From JBGPLJ01 sp041486385 (GTDB lineage: Bacteria; Pseudomonadota; Gammaproteobacteria; Steroidobacterales; Steroidobacteraceae): DNA of 5,697 nt. Below, piece by piece: positions 1 to 5,697 of the stretch (position 1 is the first letter of the stretch; every line of letters begins with the position of its first letter). The position numbers were made by a program, and so were the translations under genes. The stretch is from positions 1-5,697 of the forward strand of contig JBGPLJ010000246.1 of the NCBI GenBank assembly GCA_041486385.1, read 5' to 3'. A model generated the notes under the pieces. The model was given only the letters and a program-made list of their open reading frames with translations. It made no database searches and was not told the origin of the DNA.

Positions 1-128
1 AACAGTCTCCTGGGCCGGGAGACAGCATTCCCGTCGCCGGCATCGTCGGCATCCGCGACAGCTGCCCACGCGAGACTCGGCGCAAGCGCTGCGATCACGA
101 TTCCGAGCGAGACAATGCGAGTCAGCAT
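1..128 (-). CDS. Exported protein, N-terminal 42 residues only (cut by window edge)
   Basis: An open frame runs from an ATG at 128-126 to the left edge of the window. Its first 22 residues form a clear Sec-type signal peptide: M-L-T-R at the start, a hydrophobic core at about residues 5-16, then a Pro-Ser-Leu stretch and an Ala-Trp-Ala site, so cleavage is predicted after residue 22. What follows is Ala/Asp/Gly-rich (AVADADDAGDGN). The product should therefore be periplasmic or secreted. The start codon overlaps the end of the upstream dehydrogenase gene in the string ATGCTGA, a 7-nt overlap typical of translational coupling, and an AAGG lies 10 nt before the ATG. Function cannot be told from 42 residues. 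The signal peptide and the coupled start make a real gene likely; the frame itself is too short to prove it. Confidence 0.62.
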   Translation of the reverse strand, partial: MLTRIVSLGIVIAALAPSLAWAAVADADDAGDGNAVSRPRRL

Positions 129-1558
129 ACCTTCAGAACCTTGCCTGGATTGAGAATACCTTTCGGATCCAGCGCGTGCTTCAGCGTCCGCATGAGGTCG
201 AGCTCGACGGCACTGCGGTAGTGCTCGAGCTCGGTGACCTTGTAGCGTCCAATACCGTGCTCCGCGCTGAAACTGCCGCGCATGGAGACGGCGAGGTCGT
301 AGATCGCGCGCTGGATTTCGATGCGTTGCGCGAGAAACGCAGCCGCAGAGCCGCCGACGGGCTGACTCAGATTGAAGTGAAGATTGCCGTCGCCGACGTG
401 GCCGTAGGGCAGGAGTCGCGCATCCGGCACGTTCGCTGCTACCCATGCGCATGCCTTGGCGACGAACTCGGGGAGCGCCGCGACCGGCACGGAGACGTCA
501 TGCTTGATGCTTGCGCCATCGTGCGTCTGCGCTTCGGGGATCGTCTCGCGAATGCGCCAGAGCGCGTCGCGCTGCGCGAGACTGGTGGCAATGACCGCAT
601 CGAGCGCCTGGCCTTGCTCGATCGCAGTTGCGAGGGCACTTTCGAGTGTTGCATTGAGATCGTCCTCGGCCCGCGCGCTCGTGAGCTCCGCAAGCACGTA
701 CCAAGGGTACGCTTTCTCGAACGGGTCCGTGATGCCGGAGATGTGATGCGTCGTGAGCTCGATGCCAAAGCGTGGCATGAGCTCGAACGTGCTCACGCGA
801 TCGCCGCTTGCGGCGCGCAGCCTTGCGAGGAGCGCGACGGCCGAGGCTACATCGGGCACCGCTATCATTGCCGTCGCGTAGACCGCGGGCTTCGGGAAAA
901 GCTTCAGGCAAGCCGCGGTGATGATGCCGAGCGTGCCCTCGGCTCCGAGGAAGAGCGCTTTCAGGTCGTAGCCTGTGTTGTCCTTGCGCAGGGTCCGCAA
1001 TGAGTCGAGCACGCGGCCATCGGCGAGCACCACTTCGAGTCCGAACACGAGCTCGCGCGCCATGCCGTAGCGGAGCACCGCCGTGCCGCCGGCGTTCGTC
1101 GAGAGATTGCCGCCGATCTGGCAGGAGCCCTCCGATCCGAGGCTGAGTGGAAACAACCGATCCGCGCGATCCGCCGCTGCCTGTACGGCGGCGAGCACGC
1201 AGCCCGCTTCCACGGTCATCGAATAGTTGAGCGGATCGACCGCGCGCACTTTGTTGAGCCGGCGCAGGCCGACCACGACTTGCGCGCCGCTCTCATCAGG
1301 CGCGGAGCCGCCGCAATAGCTGGTGTTGCCCCCATGCGGCACGACACCGATGCTGTGAGCGTCGCAGTACGCGAGGATGTTCGCAACCTGCTCGGTGCTC
1401 GAGGGCAGCAGCACCAGGGCACTCCGCCCGTGGTAGAGCTTGCGAAAGTCGACCAGAAACGGTTCGACGTCCGCGGCGGCCTCGAGAAAGCCGCCAATGC
1501 CAACAATTGACTTGAGGGCGGTGAGGTCGGTCGGGCTCGGTGGTTGCAATGGAGGCAT
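122..1558 (-). CDS. FAD-linked 2-hydroxyacid dehydrogenase, D-2-hydroxyglutarate/D-lactate dehydrogenase type
   Basis: The 478-residue product is a flavoprotein of the vanillyl-alcohol oxidase fold (FAD_binding_4 followed by FAD-oxidase_C). Such enzymes oxidise a D-2-hydroxyacid to the 2-oxoacid and pass electrons to a quinone, cytochrome or electron-transfer flavoprotein. The FAD domain shows PHGGNTSYCGGS (74-85), GSEGSCQIGGNLSTNAGG (141-158) and NTGYDLKALFLGAEGTLG (194-211). The C-terminal domain shows WRIRE (334-338), KHDVSVP (352-358), the metal/substrate motif GHVGDGNLHFN (386-396), SAEHGIG (431-437) and the DPKGILNPGK ending (464-473). This set fits D-2-hydroxyglutarate dehydrogenase best, but D-lactate dehydrogenase or a GlcD-like glycolate oxidase subunit remains possible. 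There is no C-terminal iron-sulfur extension as in YdiJ and no glcE/glcF nearby. I chose the ATG at 1558 because the protein aligns from there, GGCGGA sits 4 nt upstream, and it follows the transporter stop by 22 nt. The frame stays open to 1678, but that extension would overlap the transporter gene by about 98 nt. Confidence 0.9.
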   Translation of the reverse strand: MPPLQPPSPTDLTALKSIVGIGGFLEAAADVEPFLVDFRKLYHGRSALVLLPSSTEQVANILAYCDAHSIGVVPHGGNTSYCGGSAPDESGAQVVVGLRRLNKVRAVDPLNYSMTVEAGCVLAAVQAAADRADRLFPLSLGSEGSCQIGGNLSTNAGGTAVLRYGMARELVFGLEVVLADGRVLDSLRTLRKDNTGYDLKALFLGAEGTLGIITAACLKLFPKPAVYATAMIAVPDVASAVALLARLRAASGDRVSTFELMPRFGIELTTHHISGITDPFEKAYPWYVLAELTSARAEDDLNATLESALATAIEQGQALDAVIATSLAQRDALWRIRETIPEAQTHDGASIKHDVSVPVAALPEFVAKACAWVAANVPDARLLPYGHVGDGNLHFNLSQPVGGSAAAFLAQRIEIQRAIYDLAVSMRGSFSAEHGIGRYKVTELEHYRSAVELDLMRTLKHALDPKGILNPGKVLKVC

Positions 1559-1580
1559 GTCGTCCGCCGGATCGCCGTAG

Positions 1581-2645
1581 TCAGGAGACAGCAGCGCCGA
1601 GCACGTGCCCGATCGCAAAGCTGATGGCGCCCGCGGCCGCCCCGATGAGAACCATGCGCAGACCGCCGCGTAGCGCACTGCGCCCCGTGAACAGGCTCAG
1701 CACTGTGCCGATGGCAAAGAGCGCGATGAGGGTGAGGCCAGCCGTCAAGGGCAGGACGCGGGCCGGCAGAACACCCACAAGTATCGGTACGAGTGGGACA
1801 AACGCGCCGCCCGCAAAGGCAAAGAACGATGCTGCCGCCGCGCCCCAGGGCGACCCGAGACTTGCAGGATTCAAGCCGAGCTCTTCGCGTGCGAGCACAT
1901 CGAGCGCGTGCTCGGGATTGCTCATCATTTCCGTGCTGACTTCGCGCGCCTTGTCGAGCGGCATGCCGCGCGCGTGGTAGATGAGCGCGAGCTCTTCGGC
2001 TTCCTCTTCCGGATATTCGTCGAGTTCCTCTTTCTCGAGAGCGATCTGGTACTCGTACATCTCGCGTTGCGAGCGTACCGAGACGTATTCGCCCGCGGCC
2101 ATCGAGAGCGCACCGGCGAACATGCCCGCGACGCCGCTCATGAGCAGCGTTTCGATCGGGACACCCGCACCGCCGACGCCGAGGATGAGACTCGCGTTCG
2201 ACACAAGCCCGTCGCTGACGCCGAACACGCCTGCGCGCAGATTGCTGCCCGTGCCGCGATGCCGAGCACCGACCTCATCGAGCGAGGTCGGCATCGGATG
2301 GCCGGGCACCGCAAGGGCCGAGCCGTAGACGGAAAGGCCGCGGAGCTTCATCGCCGTCAGTACCGCACGCAGCGGTCGCGGCCCGAGGAGTTTCAAGAGC
2401 TGCGCCACGATCTTGGCACGCAGGGACGGCTGAAACGCTGCGATCTGCGCGGGCGTCATGGATGCTTCCTGCTCCCAGCGCAGCGCCTGGCGCTCCGCTG
2501 CGACGGCGAGCGATTCGAAGAGCTCGCGCTTCGTCGCGTCGTGCTCAGCAGCGGCCAGCCGCCGGTACAGCCAGGCGGACTGACGTTCGTGGAACCAGGA
2601 TTCAGCTCCCGGTACGGTCCCAATAGGTGCCAATGGAGCCGCCAA
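1581..2645 (-). CDS. VIT1/CCC1-family iron/manganese transporter with N-terminal ferritin-like domain
   Basis: This 354-residue membrane protein resembles the bacterial rubrerythrin/VIT fusions related to MbfA, which export or sequester Fe2+/Mn2+. Residues about 15-60 form a ferritin-like helical pair and 65-130 a linker region. The VIT part follows: transmembrane segments near 145-163, 166-190, 267-291, 296-319 and 328-350, with a carboxylate-rich cytosolic metal-binding insert at about 191-258. D145 and M182 have the same 37-residue spacing I recall for the pore Asp43 and Met80 of Eucalyptus VIT1. E204, E207, E215 and E218 match its metal-binding glutamates 102, 105, 113 and 116 at the same offset. 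An MM pair is at 240-241. The ferritin ExxH motif appears changed to A50-x-x-Q53. The start is TTG: an in-frame TGA lies two codons upstream and the first ATG is only at residue 63. The second TTG (2633) has GGCGG nearby and may be the true start. The gene follows the acidic-protein stop by 10 nt. Confidence 0.92.
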   Translation of the reverse strand: MAAPLAPIGTVPGAESWFHERQSAWLYRRLAAAEHDATKRELFESLAVAAERQALRWEQEASMTPAQIAAFQPSLRAKIVAQLLKLLGPRPLRAVLTAMKLRGLSVYGSALAVPGHPMPTSLDEVGARHRGTGSNLRAGVFGVSDGLVSNASLILGVGGAGVPIETLLMSGVAGMFAGALSMAAGEYVSVRSQREMYEYQIALEKEELDEYPEEEAEELALIYHARGMPLDKAREVSTEMMSNPEHALDVLAREELGLNPASLGSPWGAAAASFFAFAGGAFVPLVPILVGVLPARVLPLTAGLTLIALFAIGTVLSLFTGRSALRGGLRMVLIGAAAGAISFAIGHVLGAAVS

Positions 2646-2655
2646 TATTCAACGA

Positions 2656-2994
2656 CTAGTATTCGCCGCGCTGGTCGTCTTCCTCGTCGTCGAGGTCATC
2701 GTCGTCCTCGTCGTCGTCGTCGTCCCAGTCGTCGTCATCGTCATCGTCCTCATCCTCGTCTTCATCTTCGTCATCGTCCTCTACGGCTGGGGACCCGGAC
2801 CAGCCTTCCGGTTCTTCGGTCATCTCGAGATCGAGTTCCGCCCAGGTGTCGAGGTCCATCTCCTCGGTGTCGCCGTCGAGGTAAAGCACGTTCACCAGTT
2901 CCTTATCCTCGTTGACGGTCACTACCTGGAACACTTCGTCCTCCTCGAGGTTCTCATACCACTGGCCGGGGACCGGGTCGTAATCTCTACCCAC
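2656..2994 (-). CDS. Small protein of unknown function with Asp/Glu tail (DUF6763-like)
   Basis: The product is 112 residues from the GTG start (117 from an ATG at 3009). The first two thirds form a compact domain: YDPVPGQWYEN, then a strand-rich stretch (VFQVVTVNED, VNVLYLDGDTEEMDLDTW), then ELDLEMTEEPEGWSG. This resembles, from memory and unchecked, the small gammaproteobacterial family DUF6763, whose role is unknown. The last third is a tail of 36 residues, 34 of them Asp or Glu (only one Trp and one Leu), ending QRGEY. It has no signal peptide or membrane segment, so it should be cytosolic. I favour GTG at 2994 because GAGGAG sits 5 nt upstream, while the ATG at 3009 has no good ribosome site. 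It is first in the leftward gene row, 10 nt before the metal transporter, so a metal-buffering role is conceivable but is inference. The conserved-looking domain and strong ribosome site make it a real gene rather than a repeat artefact. Confidence 0.85.
   Translation of the reverse strand: MGRDYDPVPGQWYENLEEDEVFQVVTVNEDKELVNVLYLDGDTEEMDLDTWAELDLEMTEEPEGWSGSPAVEDDDEDEDEDEDDDDDDDWDDDDDEDDDDLDDEEDDQRGEY
2674..2781 (-). repeat. Degenerate GAN/GAC triplet tract encoding the acidic tail
   Basis: About 108 nt of almost pure Asp/Glu codons, read as GTC, ATC, CTC and TTC triplets on the plus strand. The longest uniform part is a run of GAC codons. Codon choice alternates between GAC, GAT and GAG, so the tract is an imperfect trinucleotide repeat that could change length by slippage without shifting the frame. 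Confidence 0.8.
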
Positions 2995-2999
2995 AGAGG

Positions 3000-3005
3000 C
3001 TCCTC
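3000..3005 (-). promoter_or_regulatory. Ribosome binding site deciding the GTG start of the acidic protein
   Basis: GAGGAG on the minus strand lies 5 nt before the GTG at 2994-2992. It is the best Shine-Dalgarno match among the starts in this window. It falls inside the longer reading frame that begins with ATG at 3009, whose own upstream sequence (CTGTGAGAA) is poor. Confidence 0.65.
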
Positions 3006-3035
3006 GCATTTCTCACAGGGTCCGGGAACTGCTGC

Positions 3036-3064
3036 ATCTTAAGGGGGCCGAAAATCGTCGGCAA
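3036..3064 (-). promoter_or_regulatory. Candidate sigma70-type promoter for the leftward gene row
   Basis: On the minus strand TTGCCG (3064-3059, 4 of 6 to the -35 consensus) is separated by exactly 17 nt from TAAGAT (3041-3036, 4 of 6 to the -10 consensus). Transcription would begin near 3029, leaving about 35 nt of leader before the GTG start. The position, just ahead of the first leftward gene, supports it; the match alone is modest. Confidence 0.38.
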
Positions 3065-3083
3065 CACCGGCGGTGCGGCCGAC
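3057..3083. repeat. Nested inverted repeat in the divergent spacer
   Basis: GTCGGC (3057-3062) pairs with GCCGAC (3078-3083). Inside lies a second palindrome, CACC (3065-3068) with GGTG (3072-3075) around GGC. The outer arm covers most of the leftward -35 box, so it could be an operator or an RNA hairpin. In DNA this rich in GC, chance is a real alternative. Confidence 0.35.
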
Positions 3084-3166
3084 ACCCGAAGACTTGCGAT
3101 GCAAATCGCCCGCGCGGCGGGCGGACGCCGGGATTCTGTCGCCACCCGCAGTCACCGCGGGGGACT

Positions 3167-3193
3167 GTGACCCGGGGAATTGCGAGGTATAGT
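3167..3193 (+). promoter_or_regulatory. Candidate promoter for proBA, possibly giving a leaderless mRNA
   Basis: TATAGT (3188-3193) matches 5 of 6 bases of the -10 consensus. The best -35 candidate, GTGACC (3167-3172), matches 4 of 6 with a short 15-nt spacer. A transcription start 6-8 nt past the -10 box would fall at 3199-3201, that is on the proB ATG at 3200. The nearest Shine-Dalgarno-like string, GCGAGG (3182-3187), lies 12 nt from that ATG and overlaps the space just before the -10 box. Confidence 0.33.
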
Positions 3194-3199
3194 CGGCAA

Positions 3200-4381
3200 A
3201 TGATGACGGATGGCGCGAAAAAGGAGGGTGCCCGGCCGCTGCGCGAGGCGCGGCGCGTGGTCATCAAGATCGGCTCGGCGCTGCTCGTCGATCAGGCGAG
3301 CGGCCGCTTGAATCGCGCCTGGCTCGAGGCGCTCGCCGAGGACGTGGCGCGCCTGCGCAAGCGCAATCAGGAAGTCCTGATCGTCTCCTCGGGCGCCATC
3401 GCGCTCGGGCGCCGGCATCTCGGCCTCGACGCGGGCAAGCTGCGCCTCGAAGAGAGCCAGGCGGCGGCGGCGGTCGGGCAGATTCGTCTGGCGCACGCCT
3501 ACAAGGAGATTCTCGAGCAGCATGGGCTCGCCGTGGCGCAGATCCTGCTCACGATCGAGGATACCGAACAGCGGCGCCGCTACTTGAACGCGCGCAACAC
3601 GCTGCGCACCCTGCTCACGCTGGGCGCGATCCCCGTGATCAACGAAAACGACACGGTCGCGACCAGCGAAATCCGCTATGGCGACAACGACCGCCTCGCG
3701 GCGCGCGTTGCGCAGATGGCGAGCGCCGATTGCCTGGTGCTGCTGTCGGATGTCGACGGCCTCTACACTGCCGACCCTGCCCGCGATGAGCATGCGGAGT
3801 TCGTCGATCGCGTGCTCAACATCACGCCCGAGATCGAAGCGATGGCCGGCGAGAGTTCCTCCGACGTCGGTTCGGGCGGCATGGCGACGAAGATCGCGGC
3901 GGCTCGAATCGCGGTCGGCGCCGGGTGCAACATGTGCATCGCGAGCGGCCGCAAGCTCCACCCGTTGAAGCGCATCGAAGAGGGCGAACGGGCGACGTGG
4001 TTTGTGCCGAGCGATACGCCGGTCGCGATGCGCAAGCAGTGGATCGCGGGAAGTCTCCGTCCGACGGGAGCCGTGATGGTTGATGCGGGGGCGGTGGCGG
4101 CGCTCGGTCGCGGCAAGAGCCTGCTGCCCGCGGGCGTCGTGCGCGCGAGCGGCCGCTTCGAGCGCGGCGATACGATCAGCGTGTTCGGTCCGACGGGTAG
4201 CGAAATCGCGCGCGGCATCAGCGCTTACTCCGATGCCGACACCGCGCGCATCATGGGCCGGCAAAGCGGCGAGATCGAATCGATCCTTGGGTACGCGGGC
4301 CGCGAAGAGCTGATTCACCGCGACGATCTCGCCATGCTGAAGAGCTTTGAAGACGCGTCCGATCTGAGCGCGGCCCGATGA
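3200..4381 (+). CDS. proB: Glutamate 5-kinase (gamma-glutamyl kinase) with C-terminal PUA domain
   Basis: ProB phosphorylates L-glutamate with ATP to gamma-glutamyl phosphate, the first committed and usually proline-inhibited step of proline synthesis, in the cytosol. The amino-acid-kinase domain covers about residues 18-265 and shows VIKIGSALL (21-29), VSSGAIALG (62-70), VINENDTV (146-153), the GDND loop (161-164), SDVDGLYTADP (183-193) and GSGGMATKI (224-232). A PUA domain follows from about 280 to 360 (GKSLLPAGV at 305-313), then the HRDD motif seen at the end of the E. coli enzyme and a short tail. The 393 residues compare with 367 in E. coli: about 13 extra at the front and 14 at the end. 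Tandem ATGs lie at 3200 and 3203, and an in-frame GTG at 3167 would add 11 residues. I prefer 3200 because the GTG extension shows no conserved residues, but the ribosome site is weak for all. proA follows after 6 nt, so the two are surely co-transcribed. Confidence 0.95.
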   Translation: MMTDGAKKEGARPLREARRVVIKIGSALLVDQASGRLNRAWLEALAEDVARLRKRNQEVLIVSSGAIALGRRHLGLDAGKLRLEESQAAAAVGQIRLAHAYKEILEQHGLAVAQILLTIEDTEQRRRYLNARNTLRTLLTLGAIPVINENDTVATSEIRYGDNDRLAARVAQMASADCLVLLSDVDGLYTADPARDEHAEFVDRVLNITPEIEAMAGESSSDVGSGGMATKIAAARIAVGAGCNMCIASGRKLHPLKRIEEGERATWFVPSDTPVAMRKQWIAGSLRPTGAVMVDAGAVAALGRGKSLLPAGVVRASGRFERGDTISVFGPTGSEIARGISAYSDADTARIMGRQSGEIESILGYAGREELIHRDDLAMLKSFEDASDLSAAR

Positions 4382-4387
4382 TCGCGG

Positions 4388-5677
4388 ATGACTGCAATGG
4401 CCGCGACGGCTGAACCCACGCGCCTCGCCGATGAGATGCAGACGCTCGGCCGCGCCGCCGTCGCCGCCGCGGATGTTTTGCGGCACGCAACGGCGGAGCA
4501 GAAGAATGCCGCGCTGCTGGCAGCAGCCACGGCGCTGCGTGCGAACTGTGCGGAGATTCTGCTTGCCAACGGCGCCGATATGAACGGGGCGCGCAGCGCC
4601 GGGCTCGGACCGGCGCTCCTCGATCGGCTGGAGCTCGATGCAGTGCGTGTCGAGGCCATGGCACGGGGACTTCAGGACATTGCCGCGCTTCCCGATCCCG
4701 TCGGCACGGTGCTCGCCCACTGGCTGCGGCCGAACGGTCTCGAAATCGAGCGGGTGCGCGTGCCGCTCGGCGTGATCGCCATCATCTACGAAAGCCGGCC
4801 GAACGTGACGGCCGATGCCGGCGGCATCGCGCTGAAGTCCGGCAACGCAGCGATTCTGCGCGGCGGCAGCGAGAGCGAACGCTCCTCGCGCGCGATTCAC
4901 GCGTGTCTCGCGCAGGGTCTTGCGCGAGCGGGGCTGCCGGCAGCCGCCATTCAGATCTTACCGACGCAGGATCGAAGCGCGGTGGGGTATCTGCTCGCGA
5001 ACATGACGGAGTTCATCGACGTCATCGTGCCGCGCGGCGGCAAGAGTCTCATCGAGCGCGTGCAGCGCGAGGCGCGCGTGCCGGTGATCGGTCATCTCGA
5101 AGGCAACTGCCACGTCTACGTCGACGCGCAGGCGGACCTCGAGATGGCGAAACGCATCGTCCTCAACGCAAAGATGCGGCGCACGGGCATCTGCGGCGCG
5201 GCGGAGACGCTGCTCGTCGATCGCCTCGCGGCCCCGACACATCTCGCGCCGCTCGTTGCGATGCTGCTCGACGCGCATTGCGAAGTGCGCGGTGATCAGG
5301 CGACGCGAGCCGTGGATCCGCGTGTGCGCTCCGCCATCGAGAAGGATTGGTACACGGAGTACCTCGACGCGATCATTGCCATACGCGTCGTCGACGGTGT
5401 CGATGACGCGATTGCCCACATCGCGCGCTACGGTTCTGCCCACACGGATGCGATCGTCACGCAAAACACGGCGACCGCGGAGCGCTTCCTGCGGGAAGTC
5501 GACAGCGCCATCGTTCTGCACAACGCCTCAACGCAATTCGCCGACGGTGGCGAATTCGGCATGGGCGCCGAGATCGGCATCTCCACCGACAAATTCCACG
5601 CCCGCGGCCCCGTCGGCGTCGAGCAGCTCACCAGCTACAAATACGTCGTCCGCGGCAGCGGCCAAACCCGCCCCTAA
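4388..5677 (+). CDS. proA: Glutamate-5-semialdehyde dehydrogenase (gamma-glutamyl phosphate reductase)
   Basis: ProA reduces gamma-glutamyl phosphate with NADPH to glutamate-5-semialdehyde, which cyclises to pyrroline-5-carboxylate. Because its substrate is unstable, ProA generally works next to ProB. The 429-residue protein has the aldehyde-dehydrogenase fold, with YESRPNVTAD (134-143), ALKSGNAAILRGG (148-160), VPRGGKSLIE (214-223), the catalytic cysteine C269 in RRTGICGAAE (264-273), and the family ending EFGMGAEIGISTDKFHARGP (389-408) followed by LTSYKYVVRG. Length is close to the usual 415-420 residues, with a slightly longer front. I use the ATG at 4388, 6 nt after proB; an in-frame ATG at 4397 is an alternative, and neither has a strong Shine-Dalgarno, which fits coupling to proB. 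The final 20 nt of the window, after the stop, are C/G-rich and contain no gene that can be called. Confidence 0.96.
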   Translation: MTAMAATAEPTRLADEMQTLGRAAVAAADVLRHATAEQKNAALLAAATALRANCAEILLANGADMNGARSAGLGPALLDRLELDAVRVEAMARGLQDIAALPDPVGTVLAHWLRPNGLEIERVRVPLGVIAIIYESRPNVTADAGGIALKSGNAAILRGGSESERSSRAIHACLAQGLARAGLPAAAIQILPTQDRSAVGYLLANMTEFIDVIVPRGGKSLIERVQREARVPVIGHLEGNCHVYVDAQADLEMAKRIVLNAKMRRTGICGAAETLLVDRLAAPTHLAPLVAMLLDAHCEVRGDQATRAVDPRVRSAIEKDWYTEYLDAIIAIRVVDGVDDAIAHIARYGSAHTDAIVTQNTATAERFLREVDSAIVLHNASTQFADGGEFGMGAEIGISTDKFHARGPVGVEQLTSYKYVVRGSGQTRP

Positions 5678-5697
5678 CCCCCGGCCGGTGCCGGTGT

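Noticed and set aside
176..1003. A 275-codon plus-strand frame opposite the dehydrogenase gene
   Set aside because: It is a shadow of the flavoprotein frame; the product has low-complexity Arg/Glu/Ala composition and no motif.
1559..1678. N-terminal extension of the dehydrogenase by 40 residues
   Set aside because: It would overlap the conserved end of the transporter gene, and the extra residues do not look like the family or like a signal peptide. The ATG at 1558 has a fair ribosome site.
2674..2781. The triplet tract as a CRISPR-like or non-coding tandem repeat
   Set aside because: It has no separate repeat and spacer units, and it is in frame with a protein that has a folded-looking domain and a strong ribosome binding site.
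1908..2915. A 335-codon plus-strand frame opposite the transporter and acidic-protein genes
   Set aside because: It ends in an Arg/Pro/His-rich stretch that is the mirror of the Asp/Glu triplet tract, and both minus-strand genes opposite it have family features.
3149..3171. Overlapping short inverted repeats (CAGTC/GACTG and GTCAC/GTGAC) upstream of proB
   Set aside because: The arms are only 5 bp, overlap each other and are expected by chance in such sequence; no known operator is recognised.
3152..4900. A 582-codon open frame on the minus strand, antisense to proB and the first part of proA
   Set aside because: Its product is Arg/Ala/His-rich with no recognisable motif. It lies exactly opposite two well-conserved enzymes in high-GC DNA, where long antisense open frames arise from the third-position bias.
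5681..5694. CCGGC-CGGT-GCCGG hairpin just after proA as a terminator
   Set aside because: The stem is only 5 bp in GC-rich DNA and the window ends 3 nt later, so no T-run can be seen.

Overview
The window is gene-dense, high-GC DNA with no rRNA, tRNA, mobile element or CRISPR. It looks like an ordinary chromosomal segment of a proteobacterium, most likely a GC-rich gammaproteobacterium. That placement rests on codon use, on the proB-proA pair, and on the resemblance of the small acidic protein to gammaproteobacterial proteins as I remember them. No database was searched.

Two transcription units diverge from a spacer at about 3010-3199. On the minus strand, reading right to left, a tightly packed row of four genes occupies 2994 down to 1. 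First is a small protein ending in a nearly pure Asp/Glu tail. Second is a VIT1/CCC1-type iron/manganese transporter with an N-terminal ferritin-like domain. Third is a soluble FAD-linked 2-hydroxyacid dehydrogenase of the D-2-hydroxyglutarate/D-lactate type. Fourth is the start of an exported protein cut by the window edge. The gaps are 10 nt and 22 nt, and the last two genes overlap by 7 nt, so one mRNA is likely. Several starts are non-ATG (GTG for the acidic protein, TTG for the transporter).

On the plus strand, proB (glutamate 5-kinase with a PUA domain) and proA (glutamate-5-semialdehyde dehydrogenase) are separated by 6 nt. They encode the first two steps of proline synthesis from glutamate. 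ProB phosphorylates glutamate, ProA reduces the labile phosphate to the semialdehyde, and the product cyclises to pyrroline-5-carboxylate for ProC, which is not in the window. Both enzymes keep their key motifs.

The spacer holds a credible sigma70-like promoter facing left, a weaker one facing right whose predicted transcription start falls on the proB ATG, and a nested inverted repeat overlapping the leftward -35 box. Nothing here is a clearly new system. The parts most worth a second look are the acidic-tail protein beside the metal transporter, the apparently degraded ferritin-like site of that transporter, and the possible leaderless start of proB.
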